Assembly (NCBI RefSeq): GCF_042657385.1
Contig: NZ_JBHSLA010000002.1
Span: 186,001-250,000 of the forward strand
Reading direction: 5' to 3'
From: Algorimicrobium hallyeonense
GTDB taxonomy: Bacteria > Bacteroidota > Bacteroidia > Flavobacteriales > Flavobacteriaceae
Length of the DNA: 64,000 nucleotides
In this document: positions 16,497 through 26,072 of the stretch, in pieces
Numbering within the stretch: the first letter of the stretch is position 1
How the letters are laid out: the number at the start of each line of letters is the position of its first letter
Translations under genes and position numbers: made by a program
The notes under the pieces: model-generated
Told to the model about the DNA's origin: nothing
Databases searched by the model: none
The model's input: the letters and a program-made list of their open reading frames with translations, nothing else

Positions 16497-18522
16497 TTTA
16501 ATTCTATTTACAACGCTTCTTATTACTGCGTTTTCAGTACATGCCCAAATTTTAAACCCCGTAAAATGGACAGGAAAAACTGAAAAACTATCAGAAACAG
16601 AATACAATTTAATTTTTGAGGCAACCATTGAAGATAAATGGCATTTATACTCTCAAGACTTACCAGATGGTGGACCAACGCCAACCGAATTTATTTTCGA
16701 CACCATTGACCAAATAGATAATTATAAACTGATTGGTAATGTTGTGGAAAGTAAGTACATCACTGCTTTTGATAAGGTGTTTGAAATGGATTTAAACTAC
16801 TTTGACAAGGAAGCTACTTTCACTCAAAAAATTCAACTTTTAAATCCAAATTTAAAATCCATTACCGGAACCATCGATTTCCAAGCTTGTGATGATATGC
16901 GTTGCATTTATCAACAGAAATCTGTCACTTTTAATTTGGACAACACCACCACCATGGAAGATGCCATTCCTGTTATGAATGAGAATTCCGGACTTTCAAA
17001 CATTTTAAATTTAAATGAATCTAAAACAGAAGTGTCGCCAGATTATACGGTTTTAGATTCGGAAGTAGAAAACGAATCCAAAGGTCTGTGGGTAACGTTT
17101 TTTACGGCTTTCTTTTTAGGGTTTTTGGTATTACTAACACCATGCGTGTTTCCAATGATTCCTATGACGGTGAGCTTCTTTACCAAACAAAGTAAAACAC
17201 GTGGTCAAGGTATTAGAAATGCATTGCTATACGGATTCTTCATCATTGTAATCTATACACTTTTAGGAACGGCTATTTCGGCTCTTTTTGGTAGTAATGC
17301 CATGTATGAATTTTCTACGGGTGTTACGTTTAACACCATTATGTTCTTGGCTTTGTTAATTTTTGCTTTCTCTTTTTTAGGTGCTTTTGAAATTATGTTA
17401 CCAAATTCTTGGGTCAACAAAGTAGATACAGGTGCCAATAGAGGTGGAGTGGTAGGTATTTTCTTTATGGCTTTAGCATTGGCGGTTGTGTCGTTTTCAT
17501 GTACCTTTCCTATTGCAGGAACAGCTTTGTTAGATGCAGCAACTAAAGGTGGTATTGCACCAATTATTAGTATGCTAGGTTTTTCATCCGCAATAGCGTT
17601 ACCATTTGCTTTATTTGCATTTTTCCCGAGTTGGTTAAATTCCATGCCAAAATCGGGTGGTTGGTTGAATACTGTTAAAGTGACTTTAGGGTTTTTAGAA
17701 TTAGCATTTGCTTTCAAATTCCTGTCTATGGTGGATTTAGTACTCGAATGGCACATGTTAACCCGTGAGGTATTTTTAGCCATCTGGATTGCTATTTTTG
17801 GTACACTGGGTTTATATTTATTAGGGAAAATTAAATTACCACACGATTCGCCTTTACCACATATTTCCGTTGGTCGTTTATGTATGGCATTGTTAGCTTT
17901 ATCGTTTACGGTTTATATGATTCCAGGACTCTGGGGAGCACCAGTGGAACTTATTAGTGGTTTTCCACCACCAATGAGCACTAATAGTGAATCGCCTTAT
18001 GGTGTTGGAAATACCAAACCAGCTTTGTATTCCAGTGGAACAGGTACAGCGGTTGAACTTCCAGAGCATGCACATTATGGACCAAATAACTTAATAGCAT
18101 TTCATGACTATGATCAAGGTTTAGCTTATGCCAACAAAGTGAACAAACCTGTAATGCTGGATTTCACCGGATTAACCTGTGTTAATTGTCGTAAAATGGA
18201 AGAGCAAGTTTGGGTTAAAGAACATGTGTTTAATACCATAAATAACGATCTGGTTTTGATTTCATTATATGTAGATGATAGAAAAAAATTACCTAAAGAT
18301 GAGCAATACGAATCTGAATTAACCGGAAATAACGTCACGACTTTTGGTCATAAGTGGTTAGAATTTCAGCAAGTACGCTATAATACAAACGCGCAACCTT
18401 TATACGTTATTCAAGATACAGATGGGAACGATATTAGTAAACCTGTTGGTTACACGCCAGATGCCGAAGAGTATCACGATTGGTTAAAAGCAGGTGTAAA
18501 ACGCTTTAAGGAAAAACAATAA
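16486..18522 (+). CDS. dsbD: thiol:disulfide interchange protein DsbD
   Basis: A 678-residue membrane protein that carries electrons from cytoplasmic thioredoxin to periplasmic disulfides. The signal peptide ends near residue 20 (VHAQ). An nDsbD-like domain spans about 21-160 and holds CDDMRC. A membrane domain follows from about 200 with PCVFPMIPMTVSFF and a second Cys helix VSFSCTFPIAG. A C-terminal thioredoxin-like domain carries CVNC at 565-568. All three redox pairs are thus present, as in full-length DsbD. A strong terminator follows. Pairing with tilS appears to be operon packing rather than function. Confidence 0.95.
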   Translation: MKRNLILFTTLLITAFSVHAQILNPVKWTGKTEKLSETEYNLIFEATIEDKWHLYSQDLPDGGPTPTEFIFDTIDQIDNYKLIGNVVESKYITAFDKVFEMDLNYFDKEATFTQKIQLLNPNLKSITGTIDFQACDDMRCIYQQKSVTFNLDNTTTMEDAIPVMNENSGLSNILNLNESKTEVSPDYTVLDSEVENESKGLWVTFFTAFFLGFLVLLTPCVFPMIPMTVSFFTKQSKTRGQGIRNALLYGFFIIVIYTLLGTAISALFGSNAMYEFSTGVTFNTIMFLALLIFAFSFLGAFEIMLPNSWVNKVDTGANRGGVVGIFFMALALAVVSFSCTFPIAGTALLDAATKGGIAPIISMLGFSSAIALPFALFAFFPSWLNSMPKSGGWLNTVKVTLGFLELAFAFKFLSMVDLVLEWHMLTREVFLAIWIAIFGTLGLYLLGKIKLPHDSPLPHISVGRLCMALLALSFTVYMIPGLWGAPVELISGFPPPMSTNSESPYGVGNTKPALYSSGTGTAVELPEHAHYGPNNLIAFHDYDQGLAYANKVNKPVMLDFTGLTCVNCRKMEEQVWVKEHVFNTINNDLVLISLYVDDRKKLPKDEQYESELTGNNVTTFGHKWLEFQQVRYNTNAQPLYVIQDTDGNDISKPVGYTPDAEEYHDWLKAGVKRFKEKQ

Positions 18523-18536
18523 GTGCTTAAAAATCA

Positions 18537-18561
18537 AGCGAGACTCGTTCTCGCTTTTTTT
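18537..18561 (+). terminator. intrinsic terminator after dsbD
   Basis: AGCGAGA (18537-18543) pairs with TCTCGCT (18549-18555) around a 5-base loop, then a T run. Confidence 0.9.
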
Positions 18562-18594
18562 ATTTAAAATAAGTAGCTTTACCGAAACGATTAT

Positions 18595-20214
18595 ATGAAA
18601 ATTCAAGGACAGATTGTCGATATTCCAAACAAACGTATTTTTTCTGGCGAAATTACTGTGACAAACGGCAAAATTTCAGCTCTTGAAGAAGTGTCACATA
18701 ACATTCAACACTATATTTTGCCCGGTTTTGTTGATGCACATATTCACATAGAAAGTTCCATGTTAGTGCCAAGCGAATTTGCAAGAATAGCCGTAAAACA
18801 TGGAACCGTTGCAACCGTTTCCGATCCGCACGAAATAGCCAACGTTTTAGGAATAGAAGGTGTGGAATTCATGATTAAAAACGGGAAGCAAACACCATTC
18901 AAGTTCAATTTTGGCGCACCATCTTGCGTGCCAGCAACCACCTTTGAATCGGCAGGAGCTGTAATTGATTCGGAAGGGATTAAAAAATTAATGACCAATC
19001 CAGATATTACCTATTTAGCCGAAATGATGAATTATCCAGGCGTTTTATTTGATGATGAGGAAGTTTTAAAGAAAATAGCTTGGGCAAAACATTACAACAA
19101 ACCCGTTGATGGTCATGCACCAGGTTTACGAGGTGACGATTTATCCAAATATATCAACGCAGGCATTACAACAGATCATGAATGTTTTACCTATGAAGAA
19201 GGTTTGGAGAAACTTCAAAAAGGCATGAAAGTCTTAATCCGAGAGGGTAGTGCTGCCAAAAATTTTGAAGCGTTAATCGATTTATTACCGAAACATTACG
19301 AAAATATGATGTTTTGTAGCGATGATAAACATCCAGACGATTTACTACTTGGTCATATCAATCAATTATGTTCACGAGCCATAGCCAAAGGTTTTGATGT
19401 GTTTCAAATATTACAAATGGCGTGTGTAAATCCCGTAAAACATTATAATTTATCAGTAGGCTTATTGCAAGTAAATGATGCTGCTGACTTTATTGTTGTT
19501 GAAGATTTAACCCATTTTAAGACCCTTAAAACAGTTATTAATGGCGACGTGGTTTTTGAAAACGGACAATCGCTTATTCCACATACAGAATTCGAAATAC
19601 TTAATAATTTCAATACATCTAAAAAGCAGGTATCCGATTTTAGAATCGAATCTTCAGCCAAACAGATTCGCGTTATTGAAGCTTTGGAAGGGCAACTGGT
19701 AACGAATGAGCTTATTGAAGATGCGTTAATTGAAAACGGAAACTTAATCTCAAATATTGAAAAAGATATTTTAAAAATGACGGTTGTAAATCGCTATAAT
19801 AATGATGAACCGTCTATGGCCTTTATTAAAAACTTCGGATTAAAATCTGGTGCCATTGCCAGTTCTGTTGGTCATGATTCCCATAATATTATTGCCGTTG
19901 GTGCGACCGATGAAGCCATTTGCAAAGCTGTGAATGTAATTATTGAAAACAAAGGTGGAATTTGTGCCGTTTCAGAAACTGATAGTCACATTGTTTCCTT
20001 ACCCGTTGCTGGTATTATGAGCAATCAAGATGCCAAAACCATTGGGGAAGCTTATGGCAAATTGGATAACAAGGCCAAACAATTAGGGAGTACTTTAAAC
20101 GCACCATACATGACCTTGAGTTTTATGGCTTTATTGGTAATTCCGTCCTTAAAAATGAGTGACAAAGGCTTATTTGATGGGAATACGTTTAAATTTACAT
20201 CTTTAGAAGTTTAG
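18595..20214 (+). CDS. ade: adenine deaminase
   Basis: A 539-residue amidohydrolase that converts adenine to hypoxanthine in purine salvage. Seen: GFVDAHIHIESSMLVPSEFA with the metal-binding HxH, VATVSDPHEIANVLG, DGHAPGL, TDHECF and a C-terminal adenine deaminase domain with VGHDSHNIIAVGATD and CAVSETDSHIVSLPVAGIMS. Length and both domains fit the ade family (not the adenosine deaminase-like form). A near-consensus -7 element TAGCTTTA lies at 18574-18581. The next gene starts one base after its stop, so they form an operon. Confidence 0.95.
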   Translation: MKIQGQIVDIPNKRIFSGEITVTNGKISALEEVSHNIQHYILPGFVDAHIHIESSMLVPSEFARIAVKHGTVATVSDPHEIANVLGIEGVEFMIKNGKQTPFKFNFGAPSCVPATTFESAGAVIDSEGIKKLMTNPDITYLAEMMNYPGVLFDDEEVLKKIAWAKHYNKPVDGHAPGLRGDDLSKYINAGITTDHECFTYEEGLEKLQKGMKVLIREGSAAKNFEALIDLLPKHYENMMFCSDDKHPDDLLLGHINQLCSRAIAKGFDVFQILQMACVNPVKHYNLSVGLLQVNDAADFIVVEDLTHFKTLKTVINGDVVFENGQSLIPHTEFEILNNFNTSKKQVSDFRIESSAKQIRVIEALEGQLVTNELIEDALIENGNLISNIEKDILKMTVVNRYNNDEPSMAFIKNFGLKSGAIASSVGHDSHNIIAVGATDEAICKAVNVIIENKGGICAVSETDSHIVSLPVAGIMSNQDAKTIGEAYGKLDNKAKQLGSTLNAPYMTLSFMALLVIPSLKMSDKGLFDGNTFKFTSLEV

Positions 20215-20215
20215 T

Positions 20216-21181
20216 ATGCCCATTATAGAATCCACCTACAAAGCACCCTATTTTTTTAGAAAAGGATTTGTGGCCACTGTTTATTCTGGATTAATCCGGA
20301 AAGTTGAAGGCATTGTCCAAAAACGCGAACGGCTCACCTTATCCGATGGCGATTTTTTAGATTTGGATTGGAGTTATGCTGATGAAAAAACAGACACGCT
20401 TATCATTATTTTGCATGGCATGGAAGGTAGCGCACAACGTGCTTATGTTACTGGAACAGCCAAGTTGTGTAATGAGAATAAAATTGATGCGTTATCCGTT
20501 AATTTTAGAGGGTGTTCTGGTGAAGATAATTTGCATTTCCAATCCTATCATTCAGGAGCAACCACGGATTTACAAGATGTTATTTCGCATGTTATTGGTA
20601 CAAAAACGTATTCAGAAATCTATATCAAAGGCGTCAGTTTAGGCGGAAATGTCACTTTAAAATATTTAGGTGAATCCACTAACATTCCAACAGAAATAAA
20701 GGGCGGAATAGCCATTTCAGTACCATGCTATTTAGCAGGATCTGCTAAGGAATTGCACACCATTAAAAACTTTCCATTTCACGAAAAGTTCAAACATGAT
20801 TTAATCAATAAATTACGGATTAAAAGCGAAAACCATCCCGATAAAATTTCAAATAAAGATTTAAAAGCCATTAAAACGCTTTACGATTTCGATAATTATT
20901 ATACCGCTAAAGCCCACGGATTTATAAATGGTGCCGATTATTATGAGAAAAGCAGTTCCTTACAATTTCTTCCTAATATTAAAGTTCCCACATTAATAAT
21001 AAATGCGCTAAACGATTCCTTTTTATCACCGGAGTGCTATCCCGTAAAAGAAGCGATAAATAACCCGAATTTATTTTTAGAGATGCCCAAATATGGTGGT
21101 CATATGGGCTTTATTCAAAAAGGTGGTTATTATTATAATGAACTTCGGACTTTAGAGTTTATTCGTAAAAATTCGCAATAA
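20216..21181 (+). CDS. YheT-type alpha/beta hydrolase
   Basis: A 321-residue hydrolase of the YheT/EMB8 group. The oxyanion loop HGMEGSAQRAYV, strand SVNFRGCSGEDN and nucleophile elbow KGVSLGGN (Ser141) are plain. A late Asp (NALNDSFLSPEC) and His (YGGHMGF) complete the triad. YheT-group proteins are putative esterases of uncertain substrate. One base separates it from ade, so it is co-transcribed. It ends 3 bases before the convergent nitronate monooxygenase-like gene. Confidence 0.9.
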   Translation: MPIIESTYKAPYFFRKGFVATVYSGLIRKVEGIVQKRERLTLSDGDFLDLDWSYADEKTDTLIIILHGMEGSAQRAYVTGTAKLCNENKIDALSVNFRGCSGEDNLHFQSYHSGATTDLQDVISHVIGTKTYSEIYIKGVSLGGNVTLKYLGESTNIPTEIKGGIAISVPCYLAGSAKELHTIKNFPFHEKFKHDLINKLRIKSENHPDKISNKDLKAIKTLYDFDNYYTAKAHGFINGADYYEKSSSLQFLPNIKVPTLIINALNDSFLSPECYPVKEAINNPNLFLEMPKYGGHMGFIQKGGYYYNELRTLEFIRKNSQ

Positions 21182-21184
21182 TCC

Positions 21185-22162
21185 TTACTTATAAATTTCC
21201 AAGTAATTCGTTTGTTCCTCAAGAGCCGAAATAAACTCATCTTTAAGTGCTTTCACTAATTCAGATACATGAGGTGCATTGCTAATATTAGTCACCCCTT
21301 GTCCAGCGGACCAAATCGTTTTCCATGCTTTTGCATCATCTTTATGAGCTGTTAATTCTTCACCAAAATCTACTTTTTTCTCACGTGTTAACATCTCTTC
21401 GGTGATTCCCATGGCTTTTATGCTTGGTCCTAAAAAGTTGGCAGCAACACCAGAAATAGCGGCTGTATAAACAATATCATCAGCGCCAGCATCAATAATC
21501 ATATCCCGATATTCTTGAGGTGCTTTACTTTCTTGCGTATTAATAAATCGGGTTCCCATATAGGCTAAATCGGCACCCATTTGTAAGGCAGATGCTATAT
21601 CTCGTCCTGTGCTTATGGTTCCTGCTAGCAAAATGGTTTTCTTAAAGAAGCGTTTAATTTCTGCAATTAAGGGCATCGGGTTAATAGTTCCTGCATGACC
21701 ACCAGCTCCGGCGGAAACGAGAATAAGCCCATCTACACCAGCTTCGGCAGCTTTTTCTGCATGCCGTTTTTTAATAATATCATGAAATACTAACCCGCCA
21801 TAACTATGAACAGCATCAACCAGTTCTGAAACAGCACCTAAAGATGTAATAATTAATGGTACTTTGTGTTTAATACATAGTTCTAAATCGGCTTGTACGC
21901 GTGGATTTGTGTTATGAACAATCAGATTCACACCAAATGGTGCTGCTTTTTTTCCTGTTTCTTGTTCAAATTTGGCAAGTGCGGTTTTAATTTCTACCAA
22001 CCATTCTTCAAAACCTTCGCTCGTACGCTGATTTAAAGCAGGAAACGTTCCAACAATGCCATTTTTACAACACTCAATGACTAATTGTGGTCCAGAAATT
22101 AAAAACATAGGTGCCGCAACAGCAGGCAATGTTAAGTCTTTTATAAACGATGCTTTACTCAT
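21185..22162 (-). CDS. nitronate monooxygenase-like flavoprotein, copy 1
   Basis: A 325-residue TIM-barrel FMN protein of the 2-nitropropane dioxygenase/nitronate monooxygenase family. Seen: AVAAPMFLISGPQLVIECCKNG at the start of the barrel, IITSLGAVSELVDAV, SAGAGGHAGTINPM with the usual catalytic-site His, and MGADLAYMGTRFI for FMN phosphate. Family members oxidise alkyl nitronates such as propionate 3-nitronate, but several are actually enoyl reductases (FabK-like), so the substrate is open. A -7 element TATATTTG lies at 22188-22195 on this strand. A paralogue of similar length lies at 32413. Confidence 0.88.
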   Translation of the reverse strand: MSKASFIKDLTLPAVAAPMFLISGPQLVIECCKNGIVGTFPALNQRTSEGFEEWLVEIKTALAKFEQETGKKAAPFGVNLIVHNTNPRVQADLELCIKHKVPLIITSLGAVSELVDAVHSYGGLVFHDIIKKRHAEKAAEAGVDGLILVSAGAGGHAGTINPMPLIAEIKRFFKKTILLAGTISTGRDIASALQMGADLAYMGTRFINTQESKAPQEYRDMIIDAGADDIVYTAAISGVAANFLGPSIKAMGITEEMLTREKKVDFGEELTAHKDDAKAWKTIWSAGQGVTNISNAPHVSELVKALKDEFISALEEQTNYLEIYK

Positions 22163-22187
22163 TTTTTGTGTGTTTTGATTGGTATAC

Positions 22188-22195
22188 CAAATATA
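22188..22195 (-). promoter_or_regulatory. TAnnTTTG -7 element for nitronate monooxygenase-like copy 1
   Basis: TATATTTG on the minus strand, 25 bases upstream of the ATG at 22162. Confidence 0.55.
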
Positions 22196-22329
22196 AATAA
22201 AATCTGCTCATTAGGCTTGAATTGACGTCTTAAGAGTTTGCTAATTCGTCATAATTATCAACATATTTCTAAAATTTAGTTGCCACATTACTCATTGTTT
22301 TTTCATACATTTAAGGAAATCAAGCAATT

Positions 22330-23868
22330 ATGCTAAAAAAAGTTTTTGGAAGTGCGGTATTTGGCGTTGAAGCGACAACCATAACCGTAGAGGTAAATGT
22401 GGATAAAGGCGTTGGCTATCATTTGGTAGGTTTACCCGATAATGCTATTAAAGAAAGTAATTTCCGAATTGCTGCTGCGCTTCAAAACAATGGTTATAAA
22501 ATTCCCGGCAAAAAAATAATTATAAATATGTCGCCTGCCGACTTACGAAAGGAGGGAAGTGCCTACGATTTAACCCTAGCTATGGGAATTTTAGCCGCCA
22601 CCAACCAGATAAAAGCGGATGATTTAGAAGATTATTTAATTATGGGTGAGTTGTCTTTAGATGGAACCTTACAACCCATAAAGGGCGCTTTACCCATTGC
22701 CATAAAAGCACATGAAGAAGGTTTTAAAGGGTTTATTCTTCCCAAACAAAATGCCAAAGAAGCTGCCATTGTTTCTGGTTTAAATGTTTATGGCGTAAAT
22801 ACAATTTCGCAGGTCATCGATTATTTTGATAAAGGCGAAGCTTTAGAGCAAACCATAATTGATGTCAAGGAAGAGTTTAATAAAAGTCTCAATTTCCCAG
22901 AATTCGATTTTGCCGATGTTAAAGGTCAAGAAGGTATTAAACGTTGTATGGAAATTGCCGCAGCTGGTGGTCATAATATTATTTTAATTGGTCCTCCAGG
23001 CGCTGGTAAAACCATGCTTGCAAAACGGTTACCAAGCATACTTCCTCCAATGACATTGAGTGAGGCTTTGGAAACAACAAAAATTCATTCCGTCGTTGGT
23101 CGTGTTAAAGAAAATACGGGTTTAATGGCGCAACGCCCTTTTAGAAGTCCGCATCATACCATATCAAATGTCGCTTTAGTGGGAGGAGGTAGCTATCCGC
23201 AACCAGGCGAAATTTCCATGTCGCACAACGGTGTGTTGTTTCTAGATGAATTACCAGAATTTAAACGCGAGGTTTTAGAGGTTATGCGTCAGCCGTTAGA
23301 AGATCGGGAAGTTACCATTTCCAGAGCCAAATTTACGGTTACCTATCCATCATCCTTTATGTTGGTGGCGAGTATGAATCCGAGTCCGAGTGGTTATTTT
23401 AACGATCCCAATGCACCTGTAACATCATCACCAGCGGAAATGCAACGGTATTTAAGTAAAGTGTCTGGTCCGTTGTTAGATAGAATAGATATTCATATTG
23501 AAGTGACACCAGTACCTTTTGAAAAATTATCTGATGAACGCAAAGGCGAAGCATCTGTAGAAATCAGAAAACGGGTTACTGCAGCCAGAGAAAAACAAAC
23601 AGAACGTTTTGTGGAATCCGATAGCGTGCATTATAATGCGCAAATGAATGTGAAACAAATTCGGAAATATTGTAAACTGGATGCTGCTTCAAAAGAATTA
23701 TTAAAAACAGCCATGGAACGTTTGAATTTGTCCGCTCGCGCTTATGATAGGATTTTAAAAGTTTCCAGAACCATTGCCGATTTAGAAGCTAGTCCGTCTA
23801 TAAATGGTTCCCATATTAGCGAAGCCATTCAATACCGTAGTTTAGATCGCGAGGGTTGGTTAGGTTAA
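22330..23868 (+). CDS. YifB/ComM-type Mg-chelatase-like AAA+ ATPase
   Basis: A 512-residue ATPase. The N-terminal Lon-protease-like (ChlI) domain covers about 1-170 (GYHLVGLPDNAIKESNFRI, INMSPADLRKEGSAYDL). The AAA+ core has Walker A GPPGAGKT, Walker B-like FLDELPEF and MVASMNPSPSGY, and the C-terminal Mg_chelatase_C part contains SARAYDRILKVSRTIADLE. ComM in Vibrio and Haemophilus drives branch migration during natural transformation; YifB of other bacteria is less studied. The metal chelatase role is not expected since no partner subunits are near. The gene stands alone. Confidence 0.93.
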   Translation: MLKKVFGSAVFGVEATTITVEVNVDKGVGYHLVGLPDNAIKESNFRIAAALQNNGYKIPGKKIIINMSPADLRKEGSAYDLTLAMGILAATNQIKADDLEDYLIMGELSLDGTLQPIKGALPIAIKAHEEGFKGFILPKQNAKEAAIVSGLNVYGVNTISQVIDYFDKGEALEQTIIDVKEEFNKSLNFPEFDFADVKGQEGIKRCMEIAAAGGHNIILIGPPGAGKTMLAKRLPSILPPMTLSEALETTKIHSVVGRVKENTGLMAQRPFRSPHHTISNVALVGGGSYPQPGEISMSHNGVLFLDELPEFKREVLEVMRQPLEDREVTISRAKFTVTYPSSFMLVASMNPSPSGYFNDPNAPVTSSPAEMQRYLSKVSGPLLDRIDIHIEVTPVPFEKLSDERKGEASVEIRKRVTAAREKQTERFVESDSVHYNAQMNVKQIRKYCKLDAASKELLKTAMERLNLSARAYDRILKVSRTIADLEASPSINGSHISEAIQYRSLDREGWLG

Positions 23869-24013
23869 GTGAAAATTTTCTGACAGTTTGCAGGCTAATC
23901 GCCAATAAATAGGATAGTTGAAAAATGAAATTAAATCATTTTATTTCTAGAAAAACAAAGTCTATTTCATTCTTTTTTATATTTTTAAGACCTATTAATC
24001 AAACTAACCAAAA

Positions 24014-24526
24014 ATGAAAAATGTATCCTTATTAATTATTGGTGCCATCATTGGTGCTTTAGCTACCTACTATTTTTGTCCTAATTGTGCAGGTCACGAT
24101 GATACCGTAGGTGGTATTGTTAAACCAGCTGGTGTAATTACATCTAAAGAAGCTATGGTTTTAGATGAAGCTTTTAATTCTAGACATCAATTAATTAGCG
24201 ATTCTATTGTTATGCGTCCAGACAACCGGTCTGCTTGGTGGTCTATAGAAGACATTAAAAATTATATAAAATATGCAGAAAATCAATCCCAAGAATTAGG
24301 CTACCAAATGGATGGCGTACGTTTATATTTGGGTGCTTATCCAGATTCACCAAAAGAAGGCGTTGGTTATACCACTATGTTTTTTGTGCCAACTGGTACG
24401 CAAGCTTTATCTGAAGGCTCTAGTATGCCGTTAGATTTTAAACGCCAAGGAGGTGACATTCCTGGAGGTGATGGCTTGAATAAAGGTAATATGGGTGATC
24501 CGCCTAGTGCTAATTACCCAAACTAA
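24014..24526 (+). CDS. uncharacterised one-TM protein with a CPNC motif
   Basis: A 170-residue protein I cannot assign. Residues 4-21 are a hydrophobic segment, followed at once by FCPNCAGHDD, so two Cys sit at the membrane face. The middle has SAWWSIEDIKNYIKYAENQ and LGYQMDGVRLYLGAYPD, then a Gly-rich tail (GGDIPGGDGLNKGNMGDPP). It could be an anchored protein facing the periplasm. It is first in a compact unit: the membrane protein follows after 9 bases and the kinase overlaps that by 8. Confidence 0.7.
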   Translation: MKNVSLLIIGAIIGALATYYFCPNCAGHDDTVGGIVKPAGVITSKEAMVLDEAFNSRHQLISDSIVMRPDNRSAWWSIEDIKNYIKYAENQSQELGYQMDGVRLYLGAYPDSPKEGVGYTTMFFVPTGTQALSEGSSMPLDFKRQGGDIPGGDGLNKGNMGDPPSANYPN

Positions 24527-24535
24527 TTTTTATTT

Positions 24536-25240
24536 ATGAATGAGTTTTTAAGTCAAAACTATTTCTTGATTACGCATTCCGTTGAATTTTTAGCAGCAGG
24601 TACAGGTTTATTCTTTTATAAAAAGTATAAATCTACTGCTGTTATTTATTTTATATGGTTTCTTGTTTATAGTGCTATCTTAGATTTTTCGATGCTTTAT
24701 GTACGTTTTTTTAAAACGTTTGGAATATATGATGTAATTGAAGATACTATTTTTGAGAAGAACTATTGGCTTGCTACTATTTTTTGGGTAATTGGCAGCA
24801 CTATATTTTATGTTTTCTATTTTCAGAAAATAATTTCTAATCCCAAACTGAAAACCATTTTAAATTTCACAAAATGGATATTCATTCTATTATCTATTTT
24901 AATTTTGGAATATAATTATACAACTTTGTATAATGGAAATATAACTATTTTAGATGTTGTATCTACTTTAGCTGTCTTTTTTGCTATTAGTTTATACCTT
25001 TATGAAGTTTTAAATAGTGATCGTATTTTAATTTTTTACAAATCTATTAACTTTTATATTAGTGCAACCGTTTTAGTTTGGTGGTTAGTTATAACGCCTT
25101 TAGGGTTTTATGAACTCTATTTTTCAACAGCAGATTGGAATTTTGTATTTTTAAAATGGCAAATATTTCTATTTGCTAATGTATTTATGTATGTAACTTT
25201 TACTTTGGCTCTCATTTTTTGCAAACCACAATATGATTAG
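24536..25240 (+). CDS. uncharacterised multi-pass membrane protein
   Basis: A 234-residue, strongly hydrophobic protein with about seven predicted membrane segments and few charged residues. No catalytic motif was recognised. Aromatics are abundant. The topology resembles 7TM sensor or receptor-type membrane proteins, which is suggestive because the next gene is a histidine kinase with only one membrane segment whose start overlaps this gene by 8 bases. A sensor partnership is inference; a stand-alone transporter or unrelated protein is possible. Confidence 0.7.
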   Translation: MNEFLSQNYFLITHSVEFLAAGTGLFFYKKYKSTAVIYFIWFLVYSAILDFSMLYVRFFKTFGIYDVIEDTIFEKNYWLATIFWVIGSTIFYVFYFQKIISNPKLKTILNFTKWIFILLSILILEYNYTTLYNGNITILDVVSTLAVFFAISLYLYEVLNSDRILIFYKSINFYISATVLVWWLVITPLGFYELYFSTADWNFVFLKWQIFLFANVFMYVTFTLALIFCKPQYD

Positions 25241-26072
25241 AACGTTACTTTTTATAGTATTCCAGAATCAAGCCGTTTCAACAGCAGCTGAACGCTACCT
25301 ATTGTTATACATGATAGCGGTGTTAGTAATTGTTACTGCTTTGATTATTGTTTTCTTTATTGTTTTTCAAAAGCGAAAAAACAAACTGCTTTTAGATAAA
25401 ATTGAACGCGAGAAAGTCTTTCAAGAAGAAATCTCAAACACCCAAATAGAAATTCAGGAACAAACGCTTAAAAATATAGGTCAGGAGTTACATGATAATA
25501 TTGGGCAATTACTGTCTGTTGCCAATATGCAAATGAGTATTATGAACATGCAAGTTCAGGAAAGTATTAAGGAGCAATTTACGGAAACTAAAAATGTGGT
25601 AAAAGAGAGTTTAAGTGAATTACGTGCGCTTTCTAAATCCTTAAATAGTGATGTGATTGTAAATCGTGGTTTTCAAAAATCGGTTGAAAACGAAGTGGCA
25701 CGTTTAAATAAACTACAGCTATTATCAGCCGAATTAGAAATTACAGGTGATGAAACCACATTCACCAATTCCAAAGATAGCATTATCTTATTCCGAATAA
25801 TCCAGGAGTTTATTTCAAATACCGTGAAATATGCATCGGCAGCGAGTTTAATGGTGAAATTAGATTATCAAGAGCAACAGCTGATAATTCATATGGAAGA
25901 TGATGGAAAAGGTTTTGATGTCGCTTCTGCAGAAAAAGGAGCAGGCTTACTAAATATGAAAAGTCGCGCGGATTTAATAAACGCGGAATTTAAACTAGAA
26001 TCTGAAATTAAGGAAGGAACCAGCTTACAAATTAACTATCCGTATCGTGAAGAAACAAAATTAATCTTCTAA
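25233..26072 (+). CDS. NarX/DegS-type (HisKA_3) sensor histidine kinase
   Basis: A 279-residue kinase with one membrane segment at about 23-45, a coiled-coil region with IEREKVFQEEI, then the HisKA_3 H-box IGQELHDNIGQLLS with His87, N-box IIQEFISNTVKYA and G-box DDGKGFDVASAEKGAGLLNM. This class normally pairs with a NarL/LuxR-type response regulator, but none is next to it. The sensor part is almost absent, so sensing may be delegated to the upstream 7TM-like protein. The 3' end overlaps the convergent pseudouridine synthase gene by 12 bases. Confidence 0.9.
   Translation: MIRTLLFIVFQNQAVSTAAERYLLLYMIAVLVIVTALIIVFFIVFQKRKNKLLLDKIEREKVFQEEISNTQIEIQEQTLKNIGQELHDNIGQLLSVANMQMSIMNMQVQESIKEQFTETKNVVKESLSELRALSKSLNSDVIVNRGFQKSVENEVARLNKLQLLSAELEITGDETTFTNSKDSIILFRIIQEFISNTVKYASAASLMVKLDYQEQQLIIHMEDDGKGFDVASAEKGAGLLNMKSRADLINAEFKLESEIKEGTSLQINYPYREETKLIF

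Noticed and set aside
17253..17783. 176-codon antisense ORF within dsbD
   Set aside because: Shadow of the membrane-domain coding sequence; no plausible start or motif.
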